A stretch of 64,000 nucleotides of DNA from the NCBI GenBank assembly GCA_965662365.1, contig CBFIHR010000014.1, forward strand, positions 1 through 64,000. Direction: 5' to 3'. Position 1 is the first letter of the stretch, and the number at the start of each line of letters is the position of its first letter. Positions 41,243-49,904 of this stretch are shown here, one piece after another. The notes under the pieces were generated by a model. It did not search any database, was not told where the DNA came from, and saw nothing but the letters and a program-made list of their open reading frames with translations. The position numbers and the translations under genes are program-made. Origin of the DNA: CAWVWD01 sp965662365. Its GTDB lineage: Bacteria > Bacteroidota > Bacteroidia > Chitinophagales > Saprospiraceae.

Positions 41243-44200
41243 ATGAAAAGAATACTAATTCTGATATTCTGCGTTAGTTTGACCATCGGACTAACCGCTC
41301 AAACCAACAATTATTACATAGATTTCGGGTTAAATGATGTAACAAACGGTAACGAAACGACCAGCCCTGATGCGAATGGCAATTATTGGAACAACATGTC
41401 TAATTCTACTGCTGGTCAGTTTATAACGTTAGTCGATAAAAATAATGTGGCTTCCACGATTCAGCCGACTTTAGTGGTAACTTTTGGGGCAAACGGCATT
41501 CAAAATGGTGGATTGTTAAATCCTGACCCTGCGTTGTTAAATGATTTTGCTGTAGCAACGGCAACACAGGATTACTTTTTTTTATCGACAAGCCCTACAG
41601 CTGATGAGATAGAATTTAGTGGTTTAGACCCAACAAAAGGGTATGTCTTTAACTTTTTTGGAACAAGGAATACGACTTCAACTCGTATCACAACTTATGA
41701 TTTAGCAGGTCAAAATTCCTTTACAGGAAATTTGCAAACGTCAGGAACAAACCTTGGCGGAAACGGCTATAATGGCAATAATAGCACGATCATAGTTTCG
41801 GATACGATTTTGCCCGATGCGAATGGAAAGATTATTTTTAATATGAGTGTTAATACTGGCGGATTTGCTTATTTGGGAGCAATGCGTTTAGATGAAATTG
41901 ACTTATCAAGTGTTAATCTTGCTCCAATTGTAGATGCTGGTTCAAATGCTCAATTGCCATCTGGTACAACAACATATACTTTGGCAGGTACGGCGACTGA
42001 TCCCGAAAATGATCCATTGACATATACTTGGACACAAGTCAGCGGACCTTCAACGACAATCGTTAATCCTAATATGTTATCAACTACGGTTAATGGCTTA
42101 ATTGATGGCGAAGTCTATGTTTTTGAATTAAATGTAAGTGATGGGACGAATAACGTTTCTGATTTAGTGACCATAAGCGTCGGAAGTTTATTACGCTCGT
42201 TTTATGTAGATTTTGGGCCAAATGACGTCACTAATGGAAATAGTACGACAAGCCCTGATGCTAACGGTAATTATTGGAATAATATGACGACAGCTTCCGG
42301 GGGCATTCCTGTGACGTTAGTGGACAACAATAATTTATCCACAAACATTCAGATTAAAGTAATCAATCCATTTACAGCAAATGGTATTCAAAACGGTGGT
42401 TTGTTAAATCCTAACCCAGCTTTATTAAACGAATATGCCGTTGCAACAGCAACACAAGATTACTTTTTTACAGTCTCTTCTGGAACGTTGCGAATTGATG
42501 GTTTAGATCCAACAAGAGCCTATGTTTTCAATACATTTGGCTCAAGAAATACGCCGACTGTCCGAGAAACTAAATATGTGTTTTCAGGAACGACACATGA
42601 TTCTACCACGCTACAAACCTCTGGAGCAAATCTTGGCGGAACAGGTTATGACGGGAACAATAGTTCCGTTGCGACCTCTGCACCTGTTCGTCCTGATGCA
42701 ACCGGGCGTTTGACCATTGATATTGCAGCTACACAAGGAACTTTTGCATACCTTAATTTGATGCGAATAGATGAAGTTGAGGTAGTTAATCCGACTTTCT
42801 TAGTTGATTTTGGGCCCGATGATGCTACTAATGGAAACGCAACTGCAAGCCCTGATATTAATGGTAATTACTGGAATAACTTGACACAGGCTGCCGCCAA
42901 TCAAGATACTGTTAATTTAGTGAGTAATACGAACACTATGTCATCGGCTTATTTAACCGTTACACAGGGTTTTTTAACTAATGGTATTAATCATGGCGGT
43001 TTATTAAATCCCGAAGATACTTTGTTGGGGCATTTTGCTATCGCAACAGCGACACAAGATTATTTCTTCACTTCAGGTACGACAGGAAGTTTAGAAATCG
43101 GTGGCTTGGACACTTCGAAAAGTTATGTTTTCCAATTTTTTGGAACAAGAAATACAGGAAGTGATAGAATTACAAATTATGCTTTAAATGGTGCAAATAC
43201 TTTCTCGGGAGATTTGCAGACTTCAGGTACAGACCTTGGTGGAACAGGTTATAATGGTAACAATAGCAGCGTTATAACGACGGATACAATGCATGCAGAT
43301 AGCAACGGCATCATTACAATTGATGTATCGGTGACACAAGGCGGTTTTGCTTATATCGGCTTGATGCAAATGGAGGAAATTACGCCTTTGTTACAGCCGG
43401 CACCGCTTTGTCCAACTCGTGATTCTTTGTTAATCGCAGTAATGGGTTCATCGGTTGCAGACGGCTATGGTGCGACAAATAGCGAAGGATATGCTTTTCA
43501 ATATACACAATTATTAAATGATAGATTTGCAAATGGTGACGGTGAAGACTGGAGTGTAACAAATATTTCAGTCGGAGGAAATAATACGATTTTATTAGGC
43601 AACCGCTGGGAAGATGACTTATTACCGTTGTGTAGTCGTTATGTGATTTATGGTTTGTCATTAGGAAATGAAGGGATTATGTCACAAGGTCAAGCTGCTT
43701 TTAATCAATTTGAAACCAATATGTTACAATTGATTACACAAGCTAGAAACGCAGGTATAGAGCCGATTGTCGTTAATTGCTATGCCAATGGTTCGTTTGA
43801 TTCGACCGACTATAATTTTACAAAACAAATGAATTTATTAATTCATAACTGGGACGTAGCAAGTATCAATACACTGGGTGCGGTTGATGATGGAACTGGA
43901 AAATGGGCAGCTGGTTATGTTGCGGATCCAGCGCATCCGAATACAGCTGGTCATACCGAGATGTTTTATACGATTGTTCCATCGCTTTTTGATGCCATGA
44001 AGGCTGGAAAACCTCAACCAAATATGGTCACAAATACCTATTTGACCATTGATAAATCTATAAATGATGTTCAACTAGAATTTACACCAGATGCAGTTGT
44101 ACATCCGTTTACGGTTTCTTTTGATGTAAAAACAACAGAAACAGGAACAGTCGGAGGTTTTACAACTGATAATGGCGGTTACGGTGGATTGAAAATTATC

Positions 44201-44899
44201 AGCACTGGAGAACTGGAATATATAACAAGCGATACGAATGGAATTGCTGGATTCACCATTGTAAATGATGGAAATTGGCACAAAATCACCTTAACACATT
44301 ACTATGCATGGGGAAAAACTTTGTTGTACGTTGATGGTGTTTTACAAGGTGATGTCGATGAAAATTTGGAAGTCAATACTTTTATTTTGAGTGAAGCCAA
44401 CGGAGCAAGTGCCGATTTTAGAGAATGGTATTTCTATCGTTCTGGAATGACGCAAGAAGAAATCACTGCAATGGTTAATGGCGATTTATTGAAATCCAGT
44501 TTGGAATTATACGCACCTTTAGACGGTCAGGCTGTTGTTGGAAATGAGCCTTTAGTAAATTTAGCTCAAAGTTTAGGTGTTGTTACAGAAGTCAATGGTT
44601 ATCAATATATTACATCAACGAACAAGATTGATTTTCAGAATAAAATCAAATTTAAGGTTTTTCCAAATCCATCAGTTGGTGATACTAATATTTCATTTGA
44701 ATTAAAGGATAGAAGCGAAGTGCAATTATCAATTTATGATATCAATGGTCGTGAGGTTAATACGATTATAAATGAATCATTGCCCTCAGGGGAATACCAT
44801 ATTCCGTGGAATAAAAACAATACAATAGGTAATCTTTTTTTGTGTGTATTGCGAGTGAATAATCAAGTCGCAACAACGAGAATGATTGTTTTAGATTAA
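41243..44899 (+). CDS. Multidomain T9SS-secreted protein: three internal repeats, PKD, SGNH hydrolase, LamG-like, sorting domain, 1218 aa
   Basis: Signal peptide (LILIFCVSLTIGLTAQ). Three homologous ~190-residue modules begin YYIDFGLNDVTNGNET (~24), FYVDFGPNDVTNGNST (~319) and FLVDFGPDDATNGNAT (~518), each with a TATQDYFF and a FGTRNT phrase. A PKD-like domain lies between the first and second (PIVDAGSNAQLPSGTTTYTLAGTATDPENDPLTYTW). An SGNH/GDSL-type hydrolase domain runs ~725-925, with nucleophile region MGSSVADGYG (S736), the SLGNEGI oxyanion segment and D895/H898 in DPAHPNTAGH. A LamG-like sandwich (~930-1110) and a sorting domain (from FKVFPNPSVGD, ~1136) complete it. It probably deacetylates or de-esterifies a polysaccharide outside the cell. 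It lies between GH97 and the HTCS gene. Confidence 0.85.
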   Translation: MKRILILIFCVSLTIGLTAQTNNYYIDFGLNDVTNGNETTSPDANGNYWNNMSNSTAGQFITLVDKNNVASTIQPTLVVTFGANGIQNGGLLNPDPALLNDFAVATATQDYFFLSTSPTADEIEFSGLDPTKGYVFNFFGTRNTTSTRITTYDLAGQNSFTGNLQTSGTNLGGNGYNGNNSTIIVSDTILPDANGKIIFNMSVNTGGFAYLGAMRLDEIDLSSVNLAPIVDAGSNAQLPSGTTTYTLAGTATDPENDPLTYTWTQVSGPSTTIVNPNMLSTTVNGLIDGEVYVFELNVSDGTNNVSDLVTISVGSLLRSFYVDFGPNDVTNGNSTTSPDANGNYWNNMTTASGGIPVTLVDNNNLSTNIQIKVINPFTANGIQNGGLLNPNPALLNEYAVATATQDYFFTVSSGTLRIDGLDPTRAYVFNTFGSRNTPTVRETKYVFSGTTHDSTTLQTSGANLGGTGYDGNNSSVATSAPVRPDATGRLTIDIAATQGTFAYLNLMRIDEVEVVNPTFLVDFGPDDATNGNATASPDINGNYWNNLTQAAANQDTVNLVSNTNTMSSAYLTVTQGFLTNGINHGGLLNPEDTLLGHFAIATATQDYFFTSGTTGSLEIGGLDTSKSYVFQFFGTRNTGSDRITNYALNGANTFSGDLQTSGTDLGGTGYNGNNSSVITTDTMHADSNGIITIDVSVTQGGFAYIGLMQMEEITPLLQPAPLCPTRDSLLIAVMGSSVADGYGATNSEGYAFQYTQLLNDRFANGDGEDWSVTNISVGGNNTILLGNRWEDDLLPLCSRYVIYGLSLGNEGIMSQGQAAFNQFETNMLQLITQARNAGIEPIVVNCYANGSFDSTDYNFTKQMNLLIHNWDVASINTLGAVDDGTGKWAAGYVADPAHPNTAGHTEMFYTIVPSLFDAMKAGKPQPNMVTNTYLTIDKSINDVQLEFTPDAVVHPFTVSFDVKTTETGTVGGFTTDNGGYGGLKIISTGELEYITSDTNGIAGFTIVNDGNWHKITLTHYYAWGKTLLYVDGVLQGDVDENLEVNTFILSEANGASADFREWYFYRSGMTQEEITAMVNGDLLKSSLELYAPLDGQAVVGNEPLVNLAQSLGVVTEVNGYQYITSTNKIDFQNKIKFKVFPNPSVGDTNISFELKDRSEVQLSIYDINGREVNTIINESLPSGEYHIPWNKNNTIGNLFLCVLRVNNQVATTRMIVLD

Positions 44900-44928
44900 T
44901 TGTTCATACTTATAATTTGTGTGATTTT

Positions 44929-44963
44929 AAGTAAGCTGAATTTCGGTTCAGCTTACTTTTTTC
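44929..44963. terminator. Convergent terminator between the SGNH and HTCS genes
   Basis: Perfect 12-bp stem AAGTAAGCTGAA (44929-44940) / TTCAGCTTACTT (44947-44958), loop TTTCGG, followed by TTTT. Confidence 0.88.
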
Positions 44964-44974
44964 GTAATAAAATC

Positions 44975-47900
44975 TTAACTCAATAAAGTCGAAGGGGATT
45001 GCCCAAACTGTTTCTTAAAACAACTACTAAAGTATTTCGGATCTGTAAAACCAACGGAATACGCCACCTCTGATACATTCAAATCTCCCTGTTGCAGGAG
45101 TTGACGTGCCTCTTTTAGTCGAGTAACTCTGATATATTCATTGATGGTCAAGCCAGTTAAACTACGGATTTTTCGCAATACATGACGGCGGCTGATGTCA
45201 AAGTAGCGACTAAAATCTTCTGTACTAAAAGCCGGATTATTCAGATTTGCCTGGACTGCAAAAGCTGCTTTTTGTAAAAAGGCTTTGTCGAGACTATTGA
45301 TATTTAGCTTAGCAATAGTCGATGTTGAGCCATTTGCAAATTGCGACTTTAGTTGCTCTTGTGTGTGTAAAATATTCTTAATCTTTAGTTGTAATAATTC
45401 AAACGAATAAGGCTTTGAAATATAATCATTTGCACCGATTTGTAATCCTTCTAACTCACTCATTTCACCCGAACGAGCAGTTACTAAAATAATCGGAATA
45501 TGACTTGTTCGCTCATCTGTTTTGAGTTGTTCGCACATTTCAAAACCATTCATTTTAGGCATCATTACATCACTAATAATCAAATCTGGCGAGGTATCAA
45601 TTGCTTTTTCTAATCCTTCTTGTCCGTTGTGTGCGACTTCAATTTGATAATATTTACTCAACTCTTGTTGCATAAAACTGATAATATCTAGATTATCTTC
45701 TACCAAAAGAACGGTTAAATGATGTTGATTAATCGACTCATTTTCAATTACTTCAATAGATTTTGTTTCGCTTTGTTGAATAACTAAAGGTAGAATTTCG
45801 GTTGGCTGCAAAGTCGTCGGAATCTGAATAATAAAAGTCGCTCCTTTACCTAATTCACTTTCTACACTAATCTTTCCACTGTGCAACTCGACCAACTCTT
45901 TTGTCAATGAAAGCCCAATTCCCGTTCCTGTATATTCTTTGTTATCGCCCTCAAAAAAACGATTAAAAATCATTGATTGCTTTGATTTTGGAATACCTTG
46001 ACCGTTGTCTTGCACTTTAAGTTCTAATAATTCGCCCATGATGTCATTTTTCGATAATCGAATATCGACAAGGACTTGACCGTTTTTATTAGCAAATTTA
46101 AAAGCATTAGATAACAAATTTGATAAGATTTTATCTAATTTATCTTCATCAAAATAAAGGGAAAAAGTTGATAAATCAGTTGATAAACTAAAATGTATTG
46201 CCTTCCGTGTTGCCCATTCATCAAAACGATTCATAATTTTCCGAATCGTTTTGATGATATCTTTCTGTTCTAATTTTAGCTGCGAAGTTCCCGTTTCTAT
46301 TTTTCTAAAATCTAACAATTGATTAATCAAACGAATTAATTTGCCCGCATTGTTGTGCATCAATTGATACTTTTGTTGCAGCTGTTTTGTGGACATACTT
46401 TTTCCTTTTAATAATTCTTCTAAAGGCCATAAAATTAAGTTCAAAGGTGTTCGTAATTCATGCGAAATATTGGTAAAAAATCGAATTCGAGTTTCACTCA
46501 AATCTTCAATCTTTTCAGACATTTTTCGAATTTCTGCCGCTTTTTGTGCTAACTCTTGATTGTTTTGAGATAAGATTTTATTTTGTTTGAGAATCTCTTG
46601 CTGGCGTTCTTTTACAATATTATTTGCTGCTTGTAAATCAGCCGTTCGGATTTCAACTTGGTGTTCTAAGAATTTTTGATTTTGTCGATATTGATAAGTT
46701 CGATATTTGTAATACGTAAATAATAATACGCCGATCAGAATAAAAATAGGGACTCGATAGCGATTATCTTCCCACCACGGAGGCAGCACGATGAGTTCCA
46801 GGGTAGTTCCTTTCTCATTCCAGATACCATCGTTATTCGATGCTTTCACCCTGAAAATGTATTTTCCTGCATCTAAATTGGTGTAAGTCGCCGTGTTTTT
46901 TGTACCGACATAATTCCATTTCTCTTCAAATCCTTCTAATATGTACGCATACTGATTTTTTTCGGGCAAAGAATAATTCAGGGCTGCAAACTCAAACGTA
47001 AAAACAGATTGTTGATGTGTTAATGTGATGCGTTTTGTTTTAGAAATTGTGGTATTTAAAATATCACTTTCTTTTAAGTTAACCGATTGATTAAATAATT
47101 TGAAATCTGTCATTACAACAGGTGGAATAAATGGATTATCTTTTACTTGAATCGGATTGAAAACATTAAAGCCACTTTGGCCACCAAAAACTAAATATCC
47201 ATTCCGCAATTTTCGGACAGCTTGCCGCTTAAATTCGCTGCCCTGTAAGCCGTCTTTTGCGGTATATTGTTTAATATCTACTTTTTCAGGTTTTGAAACG
47301 CCTTCCTCTAATTTACATAACCCCTTAGCAGTACTAATCCACAAATTGTCAAAATCATCTTCCAAAAGAGCTGCAATCGCATTACTCAATAAGCCATTTT
47401 TTGTGCTATAATGTTTGATGGCTTGTTCTGTTCTATCAATTCTAAAAACGCCATTTTCTTGTGTTCCAATCCACAAGTTACCTTGACTATCTTCTACCAA
47501 CGACACCGGCACATTAAAATCTATATCAAAATTGGTGTTAAAACGGTTAAATGATTGATTTTCAATGTTAAAAATCTCTAACCCTTTTCCTGTTTGTACC
47601 AATATCCGCCCTCGTCGGTCTTCTAAAACTCCATAAATAAAGTTATCAATAATGCTTTTAGAATCATTCGGGTCATGTTTAAAATGAATAAAAGAATTAG
47701 TCGATTTATCAAATAAATTCAAGCCGTTATTCATTGTTCCGACCCAAATATTCCCACGCTTATCTTCATAAATGGAACTAATATGTTCACCACTGAGACT
47801 TGTTTTGTCATTCGGGTCGTGTGTGTAATGAATGAAAGTCGAATGACCATTTTTCAATACATCTAAACCACCATTAAAGCTACCGACCCAAATATTATTA

Positions 47901-49171
47901 TCGCTATCACACAACAAAGATAAAACTGCATTATTTTGAATTTGATGACTTTTGTTCGTGAAATAACGGTAGGTTCGTGTTGAAGTATTATAAAAGTTTA
48001 GTCCACCGCCATCCGTTCCTATCCACCAATTCCCTTGTTTATCTTCCGTGAAAGCGTTGATATAATTATTGTTTAATCCTTGTATTTTTGCTTTGTAAAG
48101 TTGAAAAGGTTTATCCCATTTACTAAAATAATTCAATCCACCATTATACGTACCAACCCAAAGCGTTGCATTGTCATCGTCAAAAAATAAAGCGTGAATC
48201 GAGTTGCTGTTAATTGTTCTATCTTTAGTTGGGTTCGGGAAGAAGTTTTGAAAACGATTAGTCGAAATATTAAAAATAAATAAACCTTGTCCTTCAGTTG
48301 CGATATAAATTTGTTGTTCTCCATCGCCGTTCATATCCAATATAGCATCTTTAGTAATTTCTTGCTGTTTATTTTTTAATGTAAAAATCGTAAAATCGTC
48401 TTTTTCCAAGTCTAATTTTGCCAATGTTCCATTTGATGTCCCGACCCAAATATTACCATATTTATCCTCGTAAAGTGAACGCACTCGATTGTCATTCAGC
48501 GACGTTGTCTCTTTTTGATAACGTTTGAATTTTTTTTGTTTAGCATAATAAACATTCAAGCCATTTTCGGTACCGACCCAGATATTGCCTTTTGAATCTT
48601 CTAATAATGCCAAAACGCCTCCTTTTGTAATGGAAGTAGCATCTTTTGCATCGTGCCGAAAATGTTGGAATGAATTAGTGTTTGCCAATAAAAGGTCCAA
48701 TCCTTTATCCGTTCCTATCCATAACTGATTTTTTCTATCCAGTTTTAGGGTATTAATTCTGTTACTGTTAATACTGGTGATGTTTGTTGGCTGATGTCTA
48801 AAGTTTTGAAATGTTTCCGTCTTTTTATCAAAGCGACTCAATCCACCGCTAAATGTTCCAACCCAAATATTATCCGCAGAATCTACGGCTAAACTCTGGA
48901 TAAAGTTATCTTGTAAACCAGTATAATTTGTATTAGAAAAAGTCTTAAAAACTTGACCATCAAAGCGGTTCAAGCCATTAAATGTACCAAACCACATGAA
49001 CCCTTCTTTATCCTTTGCAATAGCTTTTGCCCAATTATTTGATAAGCCCTGTTCGACGGTAAGATGTTTGAAGAAGGCGATTTCTGATTGTGCCGATAGC
49101 GGATACTGAAAATAAAGAATTAGACTGAAAATTTTTATTACTAATATATATTTGTTCATTCTAAATTTCAA
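44975..49171 (-). CDS. Hybrid two-component system regulator (HTCS), 1398 aa
   Basis: One-protein two-component system controlling glycan utilisation. Signal peptide (YILVIKIFSLILYFQYPLSAQ), then a periplasmic sensor of two Reg_prop beta-propellers (many NIWVGT-type repeats) ending in a Y_Y_Y domain (NNDGIWNEKGTTLELIVLPPWWED). One membrane segment (VPIFILIGVLLFTYY) follows. The cytoplasmic part has a coiled coil, HisKA with H904 in SHELRTPL, HATPase (N-box NLLSNAFKFANKNG, G-box GTGIGLSLTKELVELHSG) and a receiver with D1201 in SDVMMPKMNG and K in SKPYSFELL. The C-terminal AraC helix-turn-helix (~1290-1398) ends SEVAYSVGFTDPKYFSSCFKKQFGQSP. It is convergent with the glycan genes it probably controls. 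Confidence 0.95.
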   Translation of the reverse strand: MKFRMNKYILVIKIFSLILYFQYPLSAQSEIAFFKHLTVEQGLSNNWAKAIAKDKEGFMWFGTFNGLNRFDGQVFKTFSNTNYTGLQDNFIQSLAVDSADNIWVGTFSGGLSRFDKKTETFQNFRHQPTNITSINSNRINTLKLDRKNQLWIGTDKGLDLLLANTNSFQHFRHDAKDATSITKGGVLALLEDSKGNIWVGTENGLNVYYAKQKKFKRYQKETTSLNDNRVRSLYEDKYGNIWVGTSNGTLAKLDLEKDDFTIFTLKNKQQEITKDAILDMNGDGEQQIYIATEGQGLFIFNISTNRFQNFFPNPTKDRTINSNSIHALFFDDDNATLWVGTYNGGLNYFSKWDKPFQLYKAKIQGLNNNYINAFTEDKQGNWWIGTDGGGLNFYNTSTRTYRYFTNKSHQIQNNAVLSLLCDSDNNIWVGSFNGGLDVLKNGHSTFIHYTHDPNDKTSLSGEHISSIYEDKRGNIWVGTMNNGLNLFDKSTNSFIHFKHDPNDSKSIIDNFIYGVLEDRRGRILVQTGKGLEIFNIENQSFNRFNTNFDIDFNVPVSLVEDSQGNLWIGTQENGVFRIDRTEQAIKHYSTKNGLLSNAIAALLEDDFDNLWISTAKGLCKLEEGVSKPEKVDIKQYTAKDGLQGSEFKRQAVRKLRNGYLVFGGQSGFNVFNPIQVKDNPFIPPVVMTDFKLFNQSVNLKESDILNTTISKTKRITLTHQQSVFTFEFAALNYSLPEKNQYAYILEGFEEKWNYVGTKNTATYTNLDAGKYIFRVKASNNDGIWNEKGTTLELIVLPPWWEDNRYRVPIFILIGVLLFTYYKYRTYQYRQNQKFLEHQVEIRTADLQAANNIVKERQQEILKQNKILSQNNQELAQKAAEIRKMSEKIEDLSETRIRFFTNISHELRTPLNLILWPLEELLKGKSMSTKQLQQKYQLMHNNAGKLIRLINQLLDFRKIETGTSQLKLEQKDIIKTIRKIMNRFDEWATRKAIHFSLSTDLSTFSLYFDEDKLDKILSNLLSNAFKFANKNGQVLVDIRLSKNDIMGELLELKVQDNGQGIPKSKQSMIFNRFFEGDNKEYTGTGIGLSLTKELVELHSGKISVESELGKGATFIIQIPTTLQPTEILPLVIQQSETKSIEVIENESINQHHLTVLLVEDNLDIISFMQQELSKYYQIEVAHNGQEGLEKAIDTSPDLIISDVMMPKMNGFEMCEQLKTDERTSHIPIILVTARSGEMSELEGLQIGANDYISKPYSFELLQLKIKNILHTQEQLKSQFANGSTSTIAKLNINSLDKAFLQKAAFAVQANLNNPAFSTEDFSRYFDISRRHVLRKIRSLTGLTINEYIRVTRLKEARQLLQQGDLNVSEVAYSVGFTDPKYFSSCFKKQFGQSPSTLLS

Positions 49172-49242
49172 TGGTTATTCAATAGTATGTTAAAGTAACA
49201 AAACTTAATCTGTTGTTAGTTAGTAAGTGTCAACATAATTGC

Positions 49243-49250
49243 TACTTTTG
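49243..49250 (+). promoter_or_regulatory. Predicted -7 element upstream of the frameshifted membrane gene
   Basis: TACTTTTG matches TAnnTTTG exactly, 48 bp before ATG 49298. It supports 49298 as the original start of the interrupted gene. Confidence 0.5.
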
Positions 49251-49297
49251 CACTAAAATACACTCACAAGTTTTATCTGGGAAATATTTAATATAAA

Positions 49298-49845
49298 ATG
49301 CTCTTTAAAAGCTTAGGATATTCGACCTCATTGTTCAATTTAGGTACAATCACCATTTTAGTTTACAGCGGCACAGCTTTCAAAATTGAAACACCACACT
49401 GGAATATAGGAATCGGCAGTATATTATTACTGTCTTTCTTTTCTATTTGAATAAACGTGAAGATGGCCTCAATGCGTTAAAAGCATATAGTCTTATCTAT
49501 GCAACATTAGGTTTGATTGGTTTCTGTTATGTCGCAACGAATAACCTAATCAGTTCCCTATCTTACGAAGATTTTAAAAGTTTCTTAATAATTTTCTCAG
49601 CAATGATGTGCATTGCCATAGTTGCTAATTTTAGTGTTGAATCTGGTGGAAATTATAAGGTATTGAAAATAGTTTCCAATATCTTGAGTATTCTCACATT
49701 AGGTATAACTTTCGGAACTATCTATAAATATGTCTTTTTAGAAATGGAGATAGAATTTGCAATATTATTTATTGATTTATTTATGATAGCTTTGGGTTCT
49801 GCTCTGTTTATCGGTCTTCATTATTATGCAGAAAAAAATAAATAG
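49298..49845 (+). pseudogene. Small polytopic membrane protein gene, apparently split by a frameshift
   Basis: ATG 49298 opens a 50-codon frame that ends at TGA 49448-49450 in the middle of a hydrophobic stretch (GIGSILLLSFF). A second frame, shifted by -1, is open across the same point and continues YLNKREDGLNALKAYSLIYATLGLIGFCYVA to 49845, with no good start codon of its own (a TTG at 49447). Read together with a -1 shift near the T-rich run at 49435-49447, they give a ~180-aa protein with about five membrane segments. The possibilities are a sequencing or assembly indel, a true pseudogene, or frameshifted decoding. The downstream half alone (132 aa) might still be translated. Family not recognised. 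Confidence 0.6.
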
Positions 49846-49870
49846 TCCTTTTTATTAAAATTTCAAATAA

Positions 49871-49900
49871 TTGCCTCCAAAACTTCAATTTTGGAGGCAA
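49871..49900. terminator. Convergent hairpin terminator
   Basis: Perfect 12-bp stem TTGCCTCCAAAA (49871-49882) / TTTTGGAGGCAA (49889-49900), 6-base loop, between converging genes. The internal A/T tracts can act as the U-run in either direction. Confidence 0.8.
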
Positions 49901-49904
49901 TCTA

